Positions 36,086 through 45,040 are shown, counted from the first letter of the stretch. The stretch: DNA of 64,000 nt from Ramlibacter sp. (GCA_013815685.1 JACDFR010000011.1:21927-85926); one strand, 5' to 3'. Program-made: numbers and translations. Notes: a model not told the origin generated them from the letters alone.

Positions 36086-36682
36086 TCAGACTTTGCCTTC
36101 GCGCTCGGCGAGGCGTCGGATGGCGTCGGCAAGTTCTTCTTCTGCGGTTTTCTCCACTTTCTTGGCCGTGGGGTCGTCGATGAGGCCCTTGAGGAAGGCC
36201 ACTCGTTTGATCAGCTCGGAAAATCCCTGCAGCAGCAGCAGCGTGAAGCCTACCGGCATCATGAGGTACACGGGCCAGCGCAGCAGCCCGCCCGCGTTCG
36301 ACGACATCTCCCCGGAGTAGAAGCCCTTGAGGAAGAACGGCGTGCCGTACCAGAGGATGGCGAGGCACACGGGCGTGAGAAACAGCGTGAAGCCGATGAC
36401 GTCGATCCAGATCTGGCTGCGCTTGGACAGGCGGCTGGACACCACGTCGATCTTGACATGCTCGCCATTGAGAAGCGTGTAGCCCGCGGCCAGCAGGAAG
36501 GACGCGGCGAACAAATACCACTGCACTTCGAGGAAGGCGTTCGAGCTGTAGTTGAAGCTCTTGCGCACCACGGCGTTGAAGCCGCTGATGACCGTGGACA
36601 GAAGAATCAGCCAGATGACATATTTGCCGATCTGGGTGTTGAGCCAATCGACGGCCCTCGAAAATTTTAATAAGGACTGCAT
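36086..36682 (-). CDS. dctQ: TRAP transporter small permease (DctQ)
   Basis: 198 residues with four transmembrane segments: GKYVIWLILLSTVISGFNAVV, YLFAASFLLAAGYTLLNGEH, WIDVIGFTLFLTPVCLAILW and YLMMPVGFTLLLLQGFSEL. The motif NGEHVKIDVV is typical of DctQ. A charged C-terminal tail of about 40 residues (TAKKVEKTAEEELADAIRRL) matches the idea of interaction with the extended DctM. GGAG before ATG 36682. First gene of dctQM, spacing 28 bases. Confidence 0.9.
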   Translation of the reverse strand: MQSLLKFSRAVDWLNTQIGKYVIWLILLSTVISGFNAVVRKSFNYSSNAFLEVQWYLFAASFLLAAGYTLLNGEHVKIDVVSSRLSKRSQIWIDVIGFTLFLTPVCLAILWYGTPFFLKGFYSGEMSSNAGGLLRWPVYLMMPVGFTLLLLQGFSELIKRVAFLKGLIDDPTAKKVEKTAEEELADAIRRLAEREGKV

Positions 36683-36843
36683 GTTGTCTCCGTGATGTTC
36701 AGGCGCACGCGAGACCGTCCACGGCTGTACCCAGTCGCGTGTCGGCCATCTTGTAGTAAGGAAATTTTAGTGTCGACTATAAAAGCCAAGCTGACACCTG
36801 TTTGACGGTGTTTATCCCGATAGTGGCTTGGTGATAATGCCCT

Positions 36844-38109
36844 ATGCCCGCCGTTTCACCCGATGCGCTGCCGCAGTCCATCGACTCACCCGCGATGCGG
36901 CATGCCGGGCGCCAGCTCCTGTCGCTGGCTTTGATGGACGCCCGCAATCACAGCCTGCACCTGCTGTCGCACTTCAAGCAGGCCGTGCCGCAGGGCAAGC
37001 CCGATGTGCCGGTGCGCGCCGAGATCGAACTGCCGCAGTGGCTGGCGGGACACATCGGCTGGATGGCCGAGTACTGGATCGGGCGCAATCCACAGCGCCA
37101 CCTCGGGCCCGCATGCCCGGCCGGCACCGTGCGGCTGGCATCGATCGAACCGATGGCTGACCGTTGGTTCGATCCGGCGCTGGCACTGCACCGCGCGCCC
37201 CAGCCGCTGCAACTGCCCGGCTTTCAGGCAATCCGCGCCTACCTCCTCGAAACCCTGGAACGCACGCTCGAGTTGCTCGACCACGCCGCCGAAGACGACG
37301 CCGGCCTGTATTTCTTCCGGGTCGCCCTGTTTCACGAGGATCTGCGCTGCGAGCAGCTCGTGACGCTGGCGCAGGCCCTGGCCGCGCCGCTCGCTCTTGC
37401 CCTGCCCGCGAGAATGCAGGGGCGCGATGCCATGCTGGTGCCGGCGGGCCGCTGGCAGCTGGGCTCGGCGCCGGGAGGTTTCGTGTTCGACGTCGAAAAG
37501 TGGGCGCACGAGGTCGATGTGCCGGAGTTCGAGATTGACGCGCAGCCGGTGAGCTGGGGCCAGTACCTGGAGTTCGTCGACGATGGGGGTTACGACCGGC
37601 CCGAGCTGTGGCTGCCGCAAGGTTGGGAATGGTTGCAGCGCGAGGCACGCCGGGAGGGGCGGCGCGGGCCGCGTTACGTGGAACAGATCGGTTCGGCCAG
37701 CGGGGCCGTGATGCAGATGCTGTTCGGTAAATCCGTGCGGATGGGCGCCAGCCAGAGCGCGATGCACGTGAGCTGGTGGGAAGCGGATGCCTGGGCCCGT
37801 TGGGCGGAACGGCGGCTGCCCACCGAGGTCGAGTGGGAGATGGCCGCGCACACCGCGGCACGGCGGGGGTTCCGGTGGGGCGATGTGCGCGAATGGACCG
37901 CCAGCACGCTGCGGCCTTGGCCCGGTTTCGTTTCGGATGCCTGGACCCGCCATACGGACCGGGATGCCCAGAACTTCTTTGGCCGAGCCCGGGTGCAGCG
38001 GGGAGCCTCGTTCGCCGCGCGCTCGCGCATTAAGCATCCGAAGTTCCGGGGCTTTGCGCTGCCTGAGCGCGACGATGGCTTCGTGGGCTTTCGCACCTGC
38101 ACGCCTTAG
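36844..38109 (+). CDS. SenA/EgtB-like DinB-FGE protein with an altered metal motif
   Basis: 421 residues: a DinB-like helical domain (1-180) and a formylglycine-generating-enzyme-like domain (195-420; VSWWEADAWARWAERRLPTEVEWEMAAH, VGFRTC end). This two-domain plan is that of EgtB (ergothioneine) and SenA (selenoneine) sulfoxide/selenoxide synthases, and ALMDARNHSLHLL recalls SenA. The expected iron ligands H-x3-H-x-E read HEDLRCE here (His-164, Arg-168, Glu-170), so one of the three His ligands is replaced by Arg; the other, GHIGW (His-70), is kept. SenB and SenC partners are not nearby. Possibly inactive or repurposed; ATG 36844 is chosen but 36895 is possible. Confidence 0.72.
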   Translation: MPAVSPDALPQSIDSPAMRHAGRQLLSLALMDARNHSLHLLSHFKQAVPQGKPDVPVRAEIELPQWLAGHIGWMAEYWIGRNPQRHLGPACPAGTVRLASIEPMADRWFDPALALHRAPQPLQLPGFQAIRAYLLETLERTLELLDHAAEDDAGLYFFRVALFHEDLRCEQLVTLAQALAAPLALALPARMQGRDAMLVPAGRWQLGSAPGGFVFDVEKWAHEVDVPEFEIDAQPVSWGQYLEFVDDGGYDRPELWLPQGWEWLQREARREGRRGPRYVEQIGSASGAVMQMLFGKSVRMGASQSAMHVSWWEADAWARWAERRLPTEVEWEMAAHTAARRGFRWGDVREWTASTLRPWPGFVSDAWTRHTDRDAQNFFGRARVQRGASFAARSRIKHPKFRGFALPERDDGFVGFRTCTP

Positions 38110-39194
38110 CGAGGCGGCAAGCTCCACCATGGCAGCTGGCGGCGCAAACTGAGGACCTGCCCGCACGGCCCGGGCTGGTACCCCGGCAGCGCGGCCACCC
38201 GGGATCGCCACTCGCTGCCTTGCAGCACCTGGAGCAAGGCGCGCACGGGCGGCTCGTCCAACGCAGCCTTGAGGCAGACGAGGTAGTAGTCTTCCTGCAG
38301 CAAAGGCACGAACGCCAGTCCGCGCGGCCGCGCCGCCGCTTCGATGCCGAGTGCCGCATCGGCGACGCCGGAAACCACGGCCTGCGCGACGGCTGCGTGC
38401 GAGGGCTCGGTGATGCCGTAACCCCGAATGTCGGACGGGCCAAGGCCTGCCTGCGCCAGCAGGTCGTCGAGCAGGATGCGGGTGCCCGTGCCCAGCGCGC
38501 GATTGACGAAGCGTGCCTGTCGTGCCGCCACGTCCGCGAGCGAGTCCAGGCCCAGTGGATTGCCCGGCGCCACGATCAACCCCTGGCTGCGGCGCGCGAA
38601 GCCTATGAGCTTGTGGCGGCCGGGCTGCAGCAGCGGCTGATAAGTGCGCTGGGCAAGCGTGCCCACCGCCGGGGTGGCGGGCACGTGGAAGCCCGCCATC
38701 ACGCAGCGGCCCTCGTTGAGGGCACTGATCGCGTCGACGCTGCCGCAAAAACGGATGTCCAGGTGCAGTCCCGCGCTGGCCAGCGCATGATCCCGCAGGG
38801 CTGCCAGCGCGTCGTCATGGCTCGCGAAGAACGCAAGCACCTGGACCGCGTCGTCGAAGGCGACGCAGAAGGCACGTTCCAGGTCGGCGTGCAAGGCCTC
38901 GATCTGCGGCGCCAGCCGCGCCTGGGCCTGGCGCTCGGCCCACAACAGCTTCAGGCCGAATTCGGACAGCCGTGCGGGCTGGCCCTTGTCCCAGACAATC
39001 AGCGCCTGGCCGAGTTCGGCCTCCCAGCGCTTGAGCTCGCCCCAAACGTGCCGATACGAGAGGTGCAGCGACCGGGCGGCGGTCGAAATGGAGCCGCACT
39101 CCTTCACGGCTTGCAGCAGGTCCATGCGGGCGTTGCGGATCAGCCGCGGGCCGCCCCGGCCGGCCCAGGTGTAGGAGAGTTCGATCTTGCGCAC
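38106..39194 (-). CDS. ModE-like / PBP-domain transcriptional regulator
   Basis: 362 residues. The N-terminal 110 residues are a ModE/LysR-type winged helix (ARMDLLQAVKECGSISTAARS, LHLSYRHVWGELKRWEAELG). The rest is a periplasmic-binding-like domain: VQVLAFFASHDDALAALRDH, DIRFCGSVDAISALNEGRC, ARFVNRALGTGTRILLDDLL. Such regulators pair with molybdate or tungstate uptake genes and may sense the ligand through the second domain. It is divergent from tupBCA across about 100 bases and overlaps the SenA-like gene by 4 bases at its stop. Confidence 0.82.
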   Translation of the reverse strand: MRKIELSYTWAGRGGPRLIRNARMDLLQAVKECGSISTAARSLHLSYRHVWGELKRWEAELGQALIVWDKGQPARLSEFGLKLLWAERQAQARLAPQIEALHADLERAFCVAFDDAVQVLAFFASHDDALAALRDHALASAGLHLDIRFCGSVDAISALNEGRCVMAGFHVPATPAVGTLAQRTYQPLLQPGRHKLIGFARRSQGLIVAPGNPLGLDSLADVAARQARFVNRALGTGTRILLDDLLAQAGLGPSDIRGYGITEPSHAAVAQAVVSGVADAALGIEAAARPRGLAFVPLLQEDYYLVCLKAALDEPPVRALLQVLQGSEWRSRVAALPGYQPGPCGQVLSLRRQLPWWSLPPR

Positions 39195-39293
39195 GGTGGC
39201 GCAGTATCCCGCATTCGATGAACGGGGCCGACGCTATGCACGCGCATGCATAGCTCGCTAGCACTGATGCGGGCATGCGTACCCAGGGCTAGC

Positions 39294-40034
39294 ATGCCCG
39301 CCATGAACAGTTTCTCGGACAGCGCCGCGGGTGCACTGGCACTGATCGCGGGGTTCGATGCCACGCTCACGGCCATCGTGCTGCGCTCGCTCGCCGTGAG
39401 CGCGGCGGCCTGTGGACTGGCTTGCTGCATCGGGATGGCCGCCGGCGCCTGGCTGGCCGTGGCTCGCTTCAGGGGCCGGGGCGCGCTGCTGACGGTGCTC
39501 AATACCTTGCTGGCCTTGCCTTCCGTGGTGGTGGGGCTGCTGGCGTACCTGCTGCTGTCCCGCTCGGGACCGCTTGGGTTTCTGGGCTGGCTGTTCTCTT
39601 TCAAGGCGATGGTGCTGGCGCAAACCGTGCTCGTGCTCCCGGTGGCGGCGGCGCTGACCCGCCGGGCCGTGGAGGACGCCGACGGCAGCCACGGCGAGCA
39701 GCTTGCTTCGCTGGGCGCCCGCCCGCTGCTGCGCGGTCTGCTGCTGGCGTGGGACGAGCGTCATGCCCTGCTCACGATCGCGATCGCCTGCTTCGGACGC
39801 GCGGTGTCGGAAGTGGGCGCGGTGATGATCGTGGGCGGAAATATCGATGGCTTCACCCGGGTCATGACCACCGCGATCGCGCTGGAAACAAGCAAGGGAG
39901 ACCTGCCCCTGGCCCTGGCGTTGGGCGCGCTGCTGCTTCTTGTGGTGCTGGGCTTGAACGCATTGGTGGCGCTGGTCGGGCGCTGGCACGGCGTGGCCGC
40001 CCGGCTGTCGCCCGCGCAGCGGGTTGCCGCATGA
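39294..40034 (+). CDS. tupB: Tungstate-type ABC transporter permease
   Basis: 246 residues with six hydrophobic segments and the binding-protein-dependent permease loop (EQLASLGARPLLRGLLLAW, the EAA-like motif). SEVGAVMIVGGNIDGFTRVMTTAIA near residue 180 matches TupB/WtpB-type permeases. It forms the inner-membrane channel with the ATPase that follows. ATG 39294 is chosen because AGGG sits 5 bases upstream; ATG 39303 is an alternative. It overlaps the ATPase gene by 4 bases (ATGA). Confidence 0.82.
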   Translation: MPAMNSFSDSAAGALALIAGFDATLTAIVLRSLAVSAAACGLACCIGMAAGAWLAVARFRGRGALLTVLNTLLALPSVVVGLLAYLLLSRSGPLGFLGWLFSFKAMVLAQTVLVLPVAAALTRRAVEDADGSHGEQLASLGARPLLRGLLLAWDERHALLTIAIACFGRAVSEVGAVMIVGGNIDGFTRVMTTAIALETSKGDLPLALALGALLLLVVLGLNALVALVGRWHGVAARLSPAQRVAA

Positions 40035-40732
40035 CGGCGCTGGTGCAGCTGCACGCCGTGGACGTGCGTTTCGGCCATGTCGATGCGCTATCGCAGATCG
40101 GGTTGAACGTGCTGGCCGGCCAGCGCGTGGCGCTGATCGGCGCCAATGGCAGCGGCAAGAGTACCTTGCTGAGGGTCCTGCATGGGCTGGTGCAGCCCAG
40201 CGCCGGCACCGTCTCACGCGGCCCCGCGATCCGCCAGGCGATGGTCTTCCAGCGGCCCTGGATGCTGCGGGCCAGCGCGCGCTCGAACGTGGCGCTGGGG
40301 CTGTGGCTGGCGGGCGTGTCCTGGCGCGAGGCCAGGGCCAGCGCCCACTACGCGTTGGGGCGGGTCGGCTTGTCCGCGCTGGCGTCGCGCAACGCCCGTA
40401 CCCTCTCAGGCGGCCAGCAGCAGCGGCTCGCGCTTGCCCGTGCCTGGGCCTTGAAGCCGCACATGCTGATGCTGGACGAGCCCACTTCCAGCCTCGATCC
40501 GCATGCCAAGCGCGAAGTGGAAGCCTTGATCGGCGAGTTCGCCGGCGACGGCATGACGCTGGTGTTCGCCAGTCACAACCTCGGCCAGGTCAAGCGCCTG
40601 GCCACGCGCGTCGTCTACCTGGAGCAGGGGCGGGTACTGGCCGATCTGCCGGTGAGCCGGTTTTTCGATGGCGAAGTGCTGGCCCGAACTTCGCAGGAGG
40701 CGGCGCTGTTCCTCAAGGGAGAACTGGCATGA
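40031..40732 (+). CDS. tupC: Tungstate-type ABC transporter ATP-binding protein
   Basis: 233 residues. Walker A GANGSGKSTLL, signature LSGGQQQRLALARA and Walker B LMLDEPTSSLDP followed by the H-loop SHNL are all intact. A Q-loop VFQRPWML is visible. It drives the transporter with TupB. The gene starts in the permease stop (ATGA) and its own stop overlaps the binding-protein start in the same way, so the three are tightly coupled. Confidence 0.9.
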   Translation: MTALVQLHAVDVRFGHVDALSQIGLNVLAGQRVALIGANGSGKSTLLRVLHGLVQPSAGTVSRGPAIRQAMVFQRPWMLRASARSNVALGLWLAGVSWREARASAHYALGRVGLSALASRNARTLSGGQQQRLALARAWALKPHMLMLDEPTSSLDPHAKREVEALIGEFAGDGMTLVFASHNLGQVKRLATRVVYLEQGRVLADLPVSRFFDGEVLARTSQEAALFLKGELA

Positions 40733-41508
40733 GATGGCTGGCCGTGCTGGCGCTGGGGTGGCTCTGCTTCGCGGCGGGGGCGCAGATCGTGGTGGCGTCC
40801 ACGACATCCACTGAACAGTCCGGCCTGTTTGCTCATCTCTTGCCCGAATTCCGCAAGGTCACGGGCGTCGAAGTGAAAGTGGTGGCGCTGGGGACCGGCC
40901 AGGCGCTGGACATGGGCAGGCGCGGCGACGCGGACGTGGTGTTCGTCCACGACCGGGCGCAGGAGGAGAGATTCGTGGCCGAGGGACACGCACTGCGGCG
41001 CTATCCCGTCATGTACAACGATTTTGTGCTGGTGGGCCCGCGCGCGGATCCCGCCGGCGTGAAGGGCGCCGACATCGCAGCCGCGCTGGGAAAAATCGCG
41101 GCGAGCGGCACCGCCTTCATTTCAAGGGCCGACAGGAGCGGCACCCATGCCGCCGAGCTGCGCTTCAGGGCGCTGGCACCGGTGGCCGCGAAGGGCGGGG
41201 GGTACCGTGAATGTGGATGCGGCATGGGCCCGGCCCTCAATATCGCGGCCTCGGCGGGTGCCTATGCGCTGGCGGACCGCGCAACCTGGCTGAGTTTCAG
41301 GAACCGCGGCGAACTCGCGGTACTGGTGGAAGGCGACGGGCGCCTGCTCAATGAGTACGGCGCGATGGTGGTCAGTCCCGTGCGGCATCCGCATGTGAAG
41401 GCGGCGCAGGCTCAGCAGTTCCTGGACTGGCTGCTCTCGCCGGCGGGGCAAGGTGCGATCGCTGCTTACCGCATCGACGGGCAGCAGCTGTTCTTCCCCA
41501 TCCGTTGA
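40729..41508 (+). CDS. tupA: Tungstate-type substrate-binding protein
   Basis: 259 residues with a short signal peptide (MRWLAVLALGWLCFAAGAQ). The mature start IVVASTTSTEQSGLFAHLLP carries the TTS-T motif of TupA oxyanion binding; GTGQALDMGRRGDADVVFVH and SRADRSGTHAAEL are further TupA-like blocks, and CGMGPALNIA lies late. It captures tungstate (possibly molybdate) in the periplasm. Tungstate is favoured over molybdate by family resemblance, not by assay. Confidence 0.85.
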   Translation: MRWLAVLALGWLCFAAGAQIVVASTTSTEQSGLFAHLLPEFRKVTGVEVKVVALGTGQALDMGRRGDADVVFVHDRAQEERFVAEGHALRRYPVMYNDFVLVGPRADPAGVKGADIAAALGKIAASGTAFISRADRSGTHAAELRFRALAPVAAKGGGYRECGCGMGPALNIAASAGAYALADRATWLSFRNRGELAVLVEGDGRLLNEYGAMVVSPVRHPHVKAAQAQQFLDWLLSPAGQGAIAAYRIDGQQLFFPIR

Positions 41509-41520
41509 GGCCGGCCGGCG

Positions 41521-42486
41521 CTATTTGCGAAAGCTGTCCACGAGGGCTTGGCCCTCGGGCCCGGCCTTCTCCAGCCACTCCTTGAGCATCACGTCGCCGA
41601 CTTTCTTCATGTCGGCTTTCAGTTGCGCCGGGGGGGCGACGATGTTCATGCCGTTGGCCTTGAGCTTTTCCAGCGACTCGGTGTTGACGCGCTTGGAAGC
41701 CGTCCAGCCTCGCGTTTCGGCGTCGGCGGCCGCTTTGAGCACGGCCTGTTTGGTCGGCGCATCGAGTCCATCGAACGCAGCCTTGTTCACGAGGACGGCG
41801 TTCTTCGGCAGCCAGGCTTGGGTGTCGTACCAGTATTTGATGTGCTCATAGGTCTTGGTGTCGAAGCCGGTCGAGCCCGACGACATATATGACTCGATCA
41901 CGCCCGTGGCCATGGCTTGGGAGAGTTCCGCGGCCTGCACGGTGACGGGCTGGGCCCCTACCAGTTCGGCGATGCGAGCCGTGGCCGGGCTGTAGGCGCG
42001 CCACTTCACGCCCTTCAAGTCTGCTGCCGAGTTGATCGGCTTCTTGACGTAAATGCCCTGGGGCGGCCACGCCACCGCGTAGAGCAATGACATGCCTTGC
42101 TCGTTGAATTTCTTATCCAGGATGGGCTTTTGCACCTGGTAGAGCCTCATGGCCGAGTCGTAGCTGTCCGCAAGGAAGGGCAGGCCATCGGCGCCGAAAA
42201 TCTGCCACTCGTTCTGATAGTTCACCAGCAGGATTTCGCCGATCTGGGCCTGGCCCTGCTGGACCGCACGTTTGATCTCGGGCGCCTTGAACAAGGACGC
42301 GTTGGCATGCACCGTGATCTTGAGCTTGCCGCCGGTGGCCTTGTCCACGTCGTTGGCGAACTGCACGAGGTTCTCGGTGTGGAAGTTGCTGGCGGGATAT
42401 GCGGCCGGCAAGTCCCACTTGACCTGGGCAAAGGACTGCGATGCCAGCACCAGCGCGGCTGCGGAAAAAGCATATTTGAGTTTCAT
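41521..42486 (-). CDS. TRAP transporter substrate-binding protein DctP (intact, second system)
   Basis: 321 residues with signal MKLKYAFSAAALVLASQSFAQ. The core is a DctP fold: WDLPAAYPASNFHTENLVQF, KLKITVHANASLFKAPEIK, GEILLVNYQNEWQIFGADG and WRAYSPATARIAELVGAQPV, with MSSGSTGFDTKTYEHIKYWY in the hinge. It resembles the frameshifted protein at 45145-46184 far more than the TakP-like triplet. GGAG before ATG 42486. Convergent with tupA, 12 bases between stops. Ligand unknown. Confidence 0.9.
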   Translation of the reverse strand: MKLKYAFSAAALVLASQSFAQVKWDLPAAYPASNFHTENLVQFANDVDKATGGKLKITVHANASLFKAPEIKRAVQQGQAQIGEILLVNYQNEWQIFGADGLPFLADSYDSAMRLYQVQKPILDKKFNEQGMSLLYAVAWPPQGIYVKKPINSAADLKGVKWRAYSPATARIAELVGAQPVTVQAAELSQAMATGVIESYMSSGSTGFDTKTYEHIKYWYDTQAWLPKNAVLVNKAAFDGLDAPTKQAVLKAAADAETRGWTASKRVNTESLEKLKANGMNIVAPPAQLKADMKKVGDVMLKEWLEKAGPEGQALVDSFRK

Positions 42487-42509
42487 GGTCGCTCCAGGAC
42501 AATGGGGTT

Positions 42510-43241
42510 GTGAATAGTCGCCAAAGAATAAGTGCAAATCCCGCGCCAGCGGACCCGGTATTACCCGGCTTTGTTGGCGTGCTAATGCTGGACACCCGGT
42601 TTCCGCGGCCGTTGGGCGACATAGGGCACCCGGACAGTTTCGGGGTTGCAGTCCGGCACGCCGTAGTGCGCGGGGCTTGGCCCAGCGAGGTCGTGATCGC
42701 AGTGCAGGCCTTGCGTGCCGGCGGTCTGGGGGAAGCCTTCGCACGCGAGGCCCGCGAACTGGAGCGGCAGGGAGCGCTCGCGATCACGACCAGCTGCGGC
42801 TTCCTGGTGCTGTTGCAGCGGGAGCTGCAGAACGCCGTCGGCGTGCCCGTAGTCACCTCGAGCCTGCTGCAACTGCCCGAGCTGCTGGCGCGTGAGCAGC
42901 AGGTGGGCGTGCTGACCATCAGCGCAAAGCACCTGGGCGCCGAGCACCTGATGGCGGCCGGGGTTGCGCCGGCGCGCCTGGACGACGTGATCGTGCAAGG
43001 CGTGGACCCGGATGGCGAATTCGCAAGCGCCATCCTGGGCAATCGTGAAACCATGGATCTCGGGAAGGCCTGCGGCGACGTGGTGGGCGCCGCACTCGCG
43101 CTGAAGTCCTGCTCACCGGGGCTGCGCACGGTCGTGCTGGAGTGCACCAACATGCCGCCCTATGCGCAGGCCGTGCGCGACGCGACCGGGTTCGAGCTGC
43201 GTTCCTTGCTCGATGCCCCGCAGTTGCTGCCGCGGGCCTGA
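42510..43241 (+). CDS. Aspartate/glutamate racemase-family protein
   Basis: 243 residues from GTG 42510. The two Cys expected of the cofactor-independent racemase family are present in TTSCGFLVLL and VVLECTNMPPYAQA, and the GVLTISAKHLGAEHLMAAG and GVDPDGEF segments fit the fold. Family members racemise Asp, Glu or hydantoins. Between two TRAP binding genes and close to the 5-oxoprolinase-like gene, hydantoin racemase is an attractive role. The N-terminal 25 residues before MLDTRFPRPL are poorly conserved, so an internal start (ATG 42585) is possible. Confidence 0.75.
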   Translation: MNSRQRISANPAPADPVLPGFVGVLMLDTRFPRPLGDIGHPDSFGVAVRHAVVRGAWPSEVVIAVQALRAGGLGEAFAREARELERQGALAITTSCGFLVLLQRELQNAVGVPVVTSSLLQLPELLAREQQVGVLTISAKHLGAEHLMAAGVAPARLDDVIVQGVDPDGEFASAILGNRETMDLGKACGDVVGAALALKSCSPGLRTVVLECTNMPPYAQAVRDATGFELRSLLDAPQLLPRA

Positions 43242-43242
43242 C

Positions 43243-44538
43243 CTACATCTTTCCCGGGAGCCACACGGCGATGGCCGGGAAGAACCACAGCATCAGCACC
43301 ATCGCGGACATCAGGAAGAAGAACGGCATGGTGACCCGTGCGATCCAGGTGATTTCGCGGCCGGTCATGCCTTGCAGCACGAACAGGTTGAAGCCCACCG
43401 GCGGGGTGATCTGCGCCATCTCGACCACCACCACGATGAAGATGCCGAACCAGATCAGGTCGATGCCGGCGGCTTGCACCGTCGGCAGGATCACGCCCAT
43501 GGTCAGCACCACCATTGAAATGCCGTCGAGGAAGCAGCCCAGGATGATGTAGAAGATCGCCAGCGCGATCATCAGCATGAAGGGCGACAAGCCCAGTGAG
43601 GTCACGTACGCCGCCAGCTCCCGCGGCAGGCCGATGTAGCCCATCGACAGGGTGAGGAACGCCGCGCCGGCCAGGATCAAGGCGATCATGCAATACAGGC
43701 GTGTGGCCCCCATCAGCGATTCGCTGAAGGTCGCCCAGGTAAGGGAGCGCTGGAAGGCCGAGATGACCAAAGAGCCCACCACGCCCAGGGCGGCGGCCTC
43801 GGTCGCGGTGGCAACCCCGCTGTAGATCGAACCCAGCACCGCGCCGATGAGCAGCACCACGGGAATCAGGTGGCGGGATTCGTAGATTTTCTCGGCGAAG
43901 CTTTCCGTGCGATCCGGCACCGGGATGCGGTGCTTGTTCAGCAGCGCCCACACCGCGAGATAGCCCGAGAAAAGCGAGGCCAGCACGATGCCCGGGATGA
44001 TGCCCGCGACGAACAGTTTGGCGATCGACACGTCGGCCGAGACCCCATACACAATCATGATGATCGACGGCGGAATCAGCAGGCCCAGCGTGCCAGCTCC
44101 GGCCAGCGAGCCGATGGTGATGTCGTCGGGGTAGCCGCGCTTGCTCAACTCGGGCAGCGTCATCTTGCCGATGGTCGCGCAGGTGGCAGCCGAAGATCCG
44201 GACACGGCGGCGAAGATGGTGCAGCCGATCACGTTGGTGTGAAGCAAGCGCCCGGGCAGGCGACTGACCCAGGGCGCCAGGCCGCGGAACATGCTTTCGC
44301 TCAATTTCGTTCTAAACAGGATTTCTCCCATCCAGACGAAGAGAGGCAAGGCAGTGAGCGTCCAGCTCGATGCTGCACCCCACACGGTGACGGCCATGGC
44401 ATCGCCGGCCGGGCGAGCCGAGAACAGCTGCATGCCGATCCAGGCCACGCCGGCCAGGGTGAGACCGATCCACACGCTGCTGCCCAAAAGGGCAAACAGC
44501 GAGACGATCAGCAAGGAGGTGATGAGGATGTCATTCAT
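43243..44538 (-). CDS. dctM: TRAP transporter large permease (DctM, second system)
   Basis: 431 residues, standard DctM length. Visible: PLFVWMGEILFRTKLSESMF, LHTNVIGCTIFAAVSGSSAA, IIPPS-like LLIPPSIIMIVYGVSADVSI and TATEAAALGVVGSLVIS, with the final PPVGFNLFVLQGMTGREI. It forms the ion-coupled channel with the small permease at 44531, which it overlaps by 8 bases. The substrate is probably the ligand of the DctP proteins around it. One base separates its stop from that of the racemase gene. Confidence 0.92.
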   Translation of the reverse strand: MNDILITSLLIVSLFALLGSSVWIGLTLAGVAWIGMQLFSARPAGDAMAVTVWGAASSWTLTALPLFVWMGEILFRTKLSESMFRGLAPWVSRLPGRLLHTNVIGCTIFAAVSGSSAATCATIGKMTLPELSKRGYPDDITIGSLAGAGTLGLLIPPSIIMIVYGVSADVSIAKLFVAGIIPGIVLASLFSGYLAVWALLNKHRIPVPDRTESFAEKIYESRHLIPVVLLIGAVLGSIYSGVATATEAAALGVVGSLVISAFQRSLTWATFSESLMGATRLYCMIALILAGAAFLTLSMGYIGLPRELAAYVTSLGLSPFMLMIALAIFYIILGCFLDGISMVVLTMGVILPTVQAAGIDLIWFGIFIVVVVEMAQITPPVGFNLFVLQGMTGREITWIARVTMPFFFLMSAMVLMLWFFPAIAVWLPGKM

Positions 44539-45040
44539 GGTGCAGAGTCTCCTCGGACCCGATCGTTTTCCTTCTGCCTTGCAGTTCCAGCACCCAGTCG
44601 TCGACGAAAGCGACGAACAGGATCACCGTTCCCACGGCCATCGCGATCTGGGGTATCCACAATGGTGTGGCATCGCTGCTGGTCGACATGTCGTTGATGG
44701 TGCGCGAAACCCAGGCCAGCCGCACTGAGTAGAAGGCGAACAGGCCGGACAGGAAGACCGCGGCTGATAACGCCCACATTTCCAGCGCATGGCGGCCCCG
44801 GCCTTTGAGCTTGCTGAGCAGAAGCGTCACGCGGATATGTTCGTTGCGCTTGAGCGTATGGGCGAGCGCCAGGAAACCGGCGGCGGCCATGCTGTAGCCG
44901 GCGTAGGCATCGGTGCCCGCAACGTGGAAGCCGAACTGCCGGCTGACGATGGACAGCAGCACCATGAGCAGCACGCCGATCATGGCCAGTGCGGCCAGCC
45001 AGGCCGCGCCGTCGTACAAGAAATCCAGCAGTCGTCGCAT
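44531..45040 (-). CDS. dctQ: TRAP transporter small permease (DctQ, second system)
   Basis: 169 residues from ATG 45040 (GGGA upstream). Four hydrophobic segments: AAWLAALAMIGVLLMVLLSI, AYAGYSMAAAGFLALAHTL, LEMWALSAAVFLSGLFAFY and IPQIAMAVGTVILFVAFVD. KRNEHIRVTLL is the DctQ signature. An upstream in-frame ATG (45148) would add 36 hydrophilic residues and is unlikely. Lies between the frameshifted DctP and dctM in a dctP-dctQ-dctM order. Confidence 0.88.
   Translation of the reverse strand: MRRLLDFLYDGAAWLAALAMIGVLLMVLLSIVSRQFGFHVAGTDAYAGYSMAAAGFLALAHTLKRNEHIRVTLLLSKLKGRGRHALEMWALSAAVFLSGLFAFYSVRLAWVSRTINDMSTSSDATPLWIPQIAMAVGTVILFVAFVDDWVLELQGRRKTIGSEETLHHE

Noticed and set aside
34165..36183. 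A 672-codon plus-strand frame opposite dctM
   Set aside because: His/Asp/Gln-rich composition typical of antisense shadows; the minus-strand DctM is conserved with all membrane segments.
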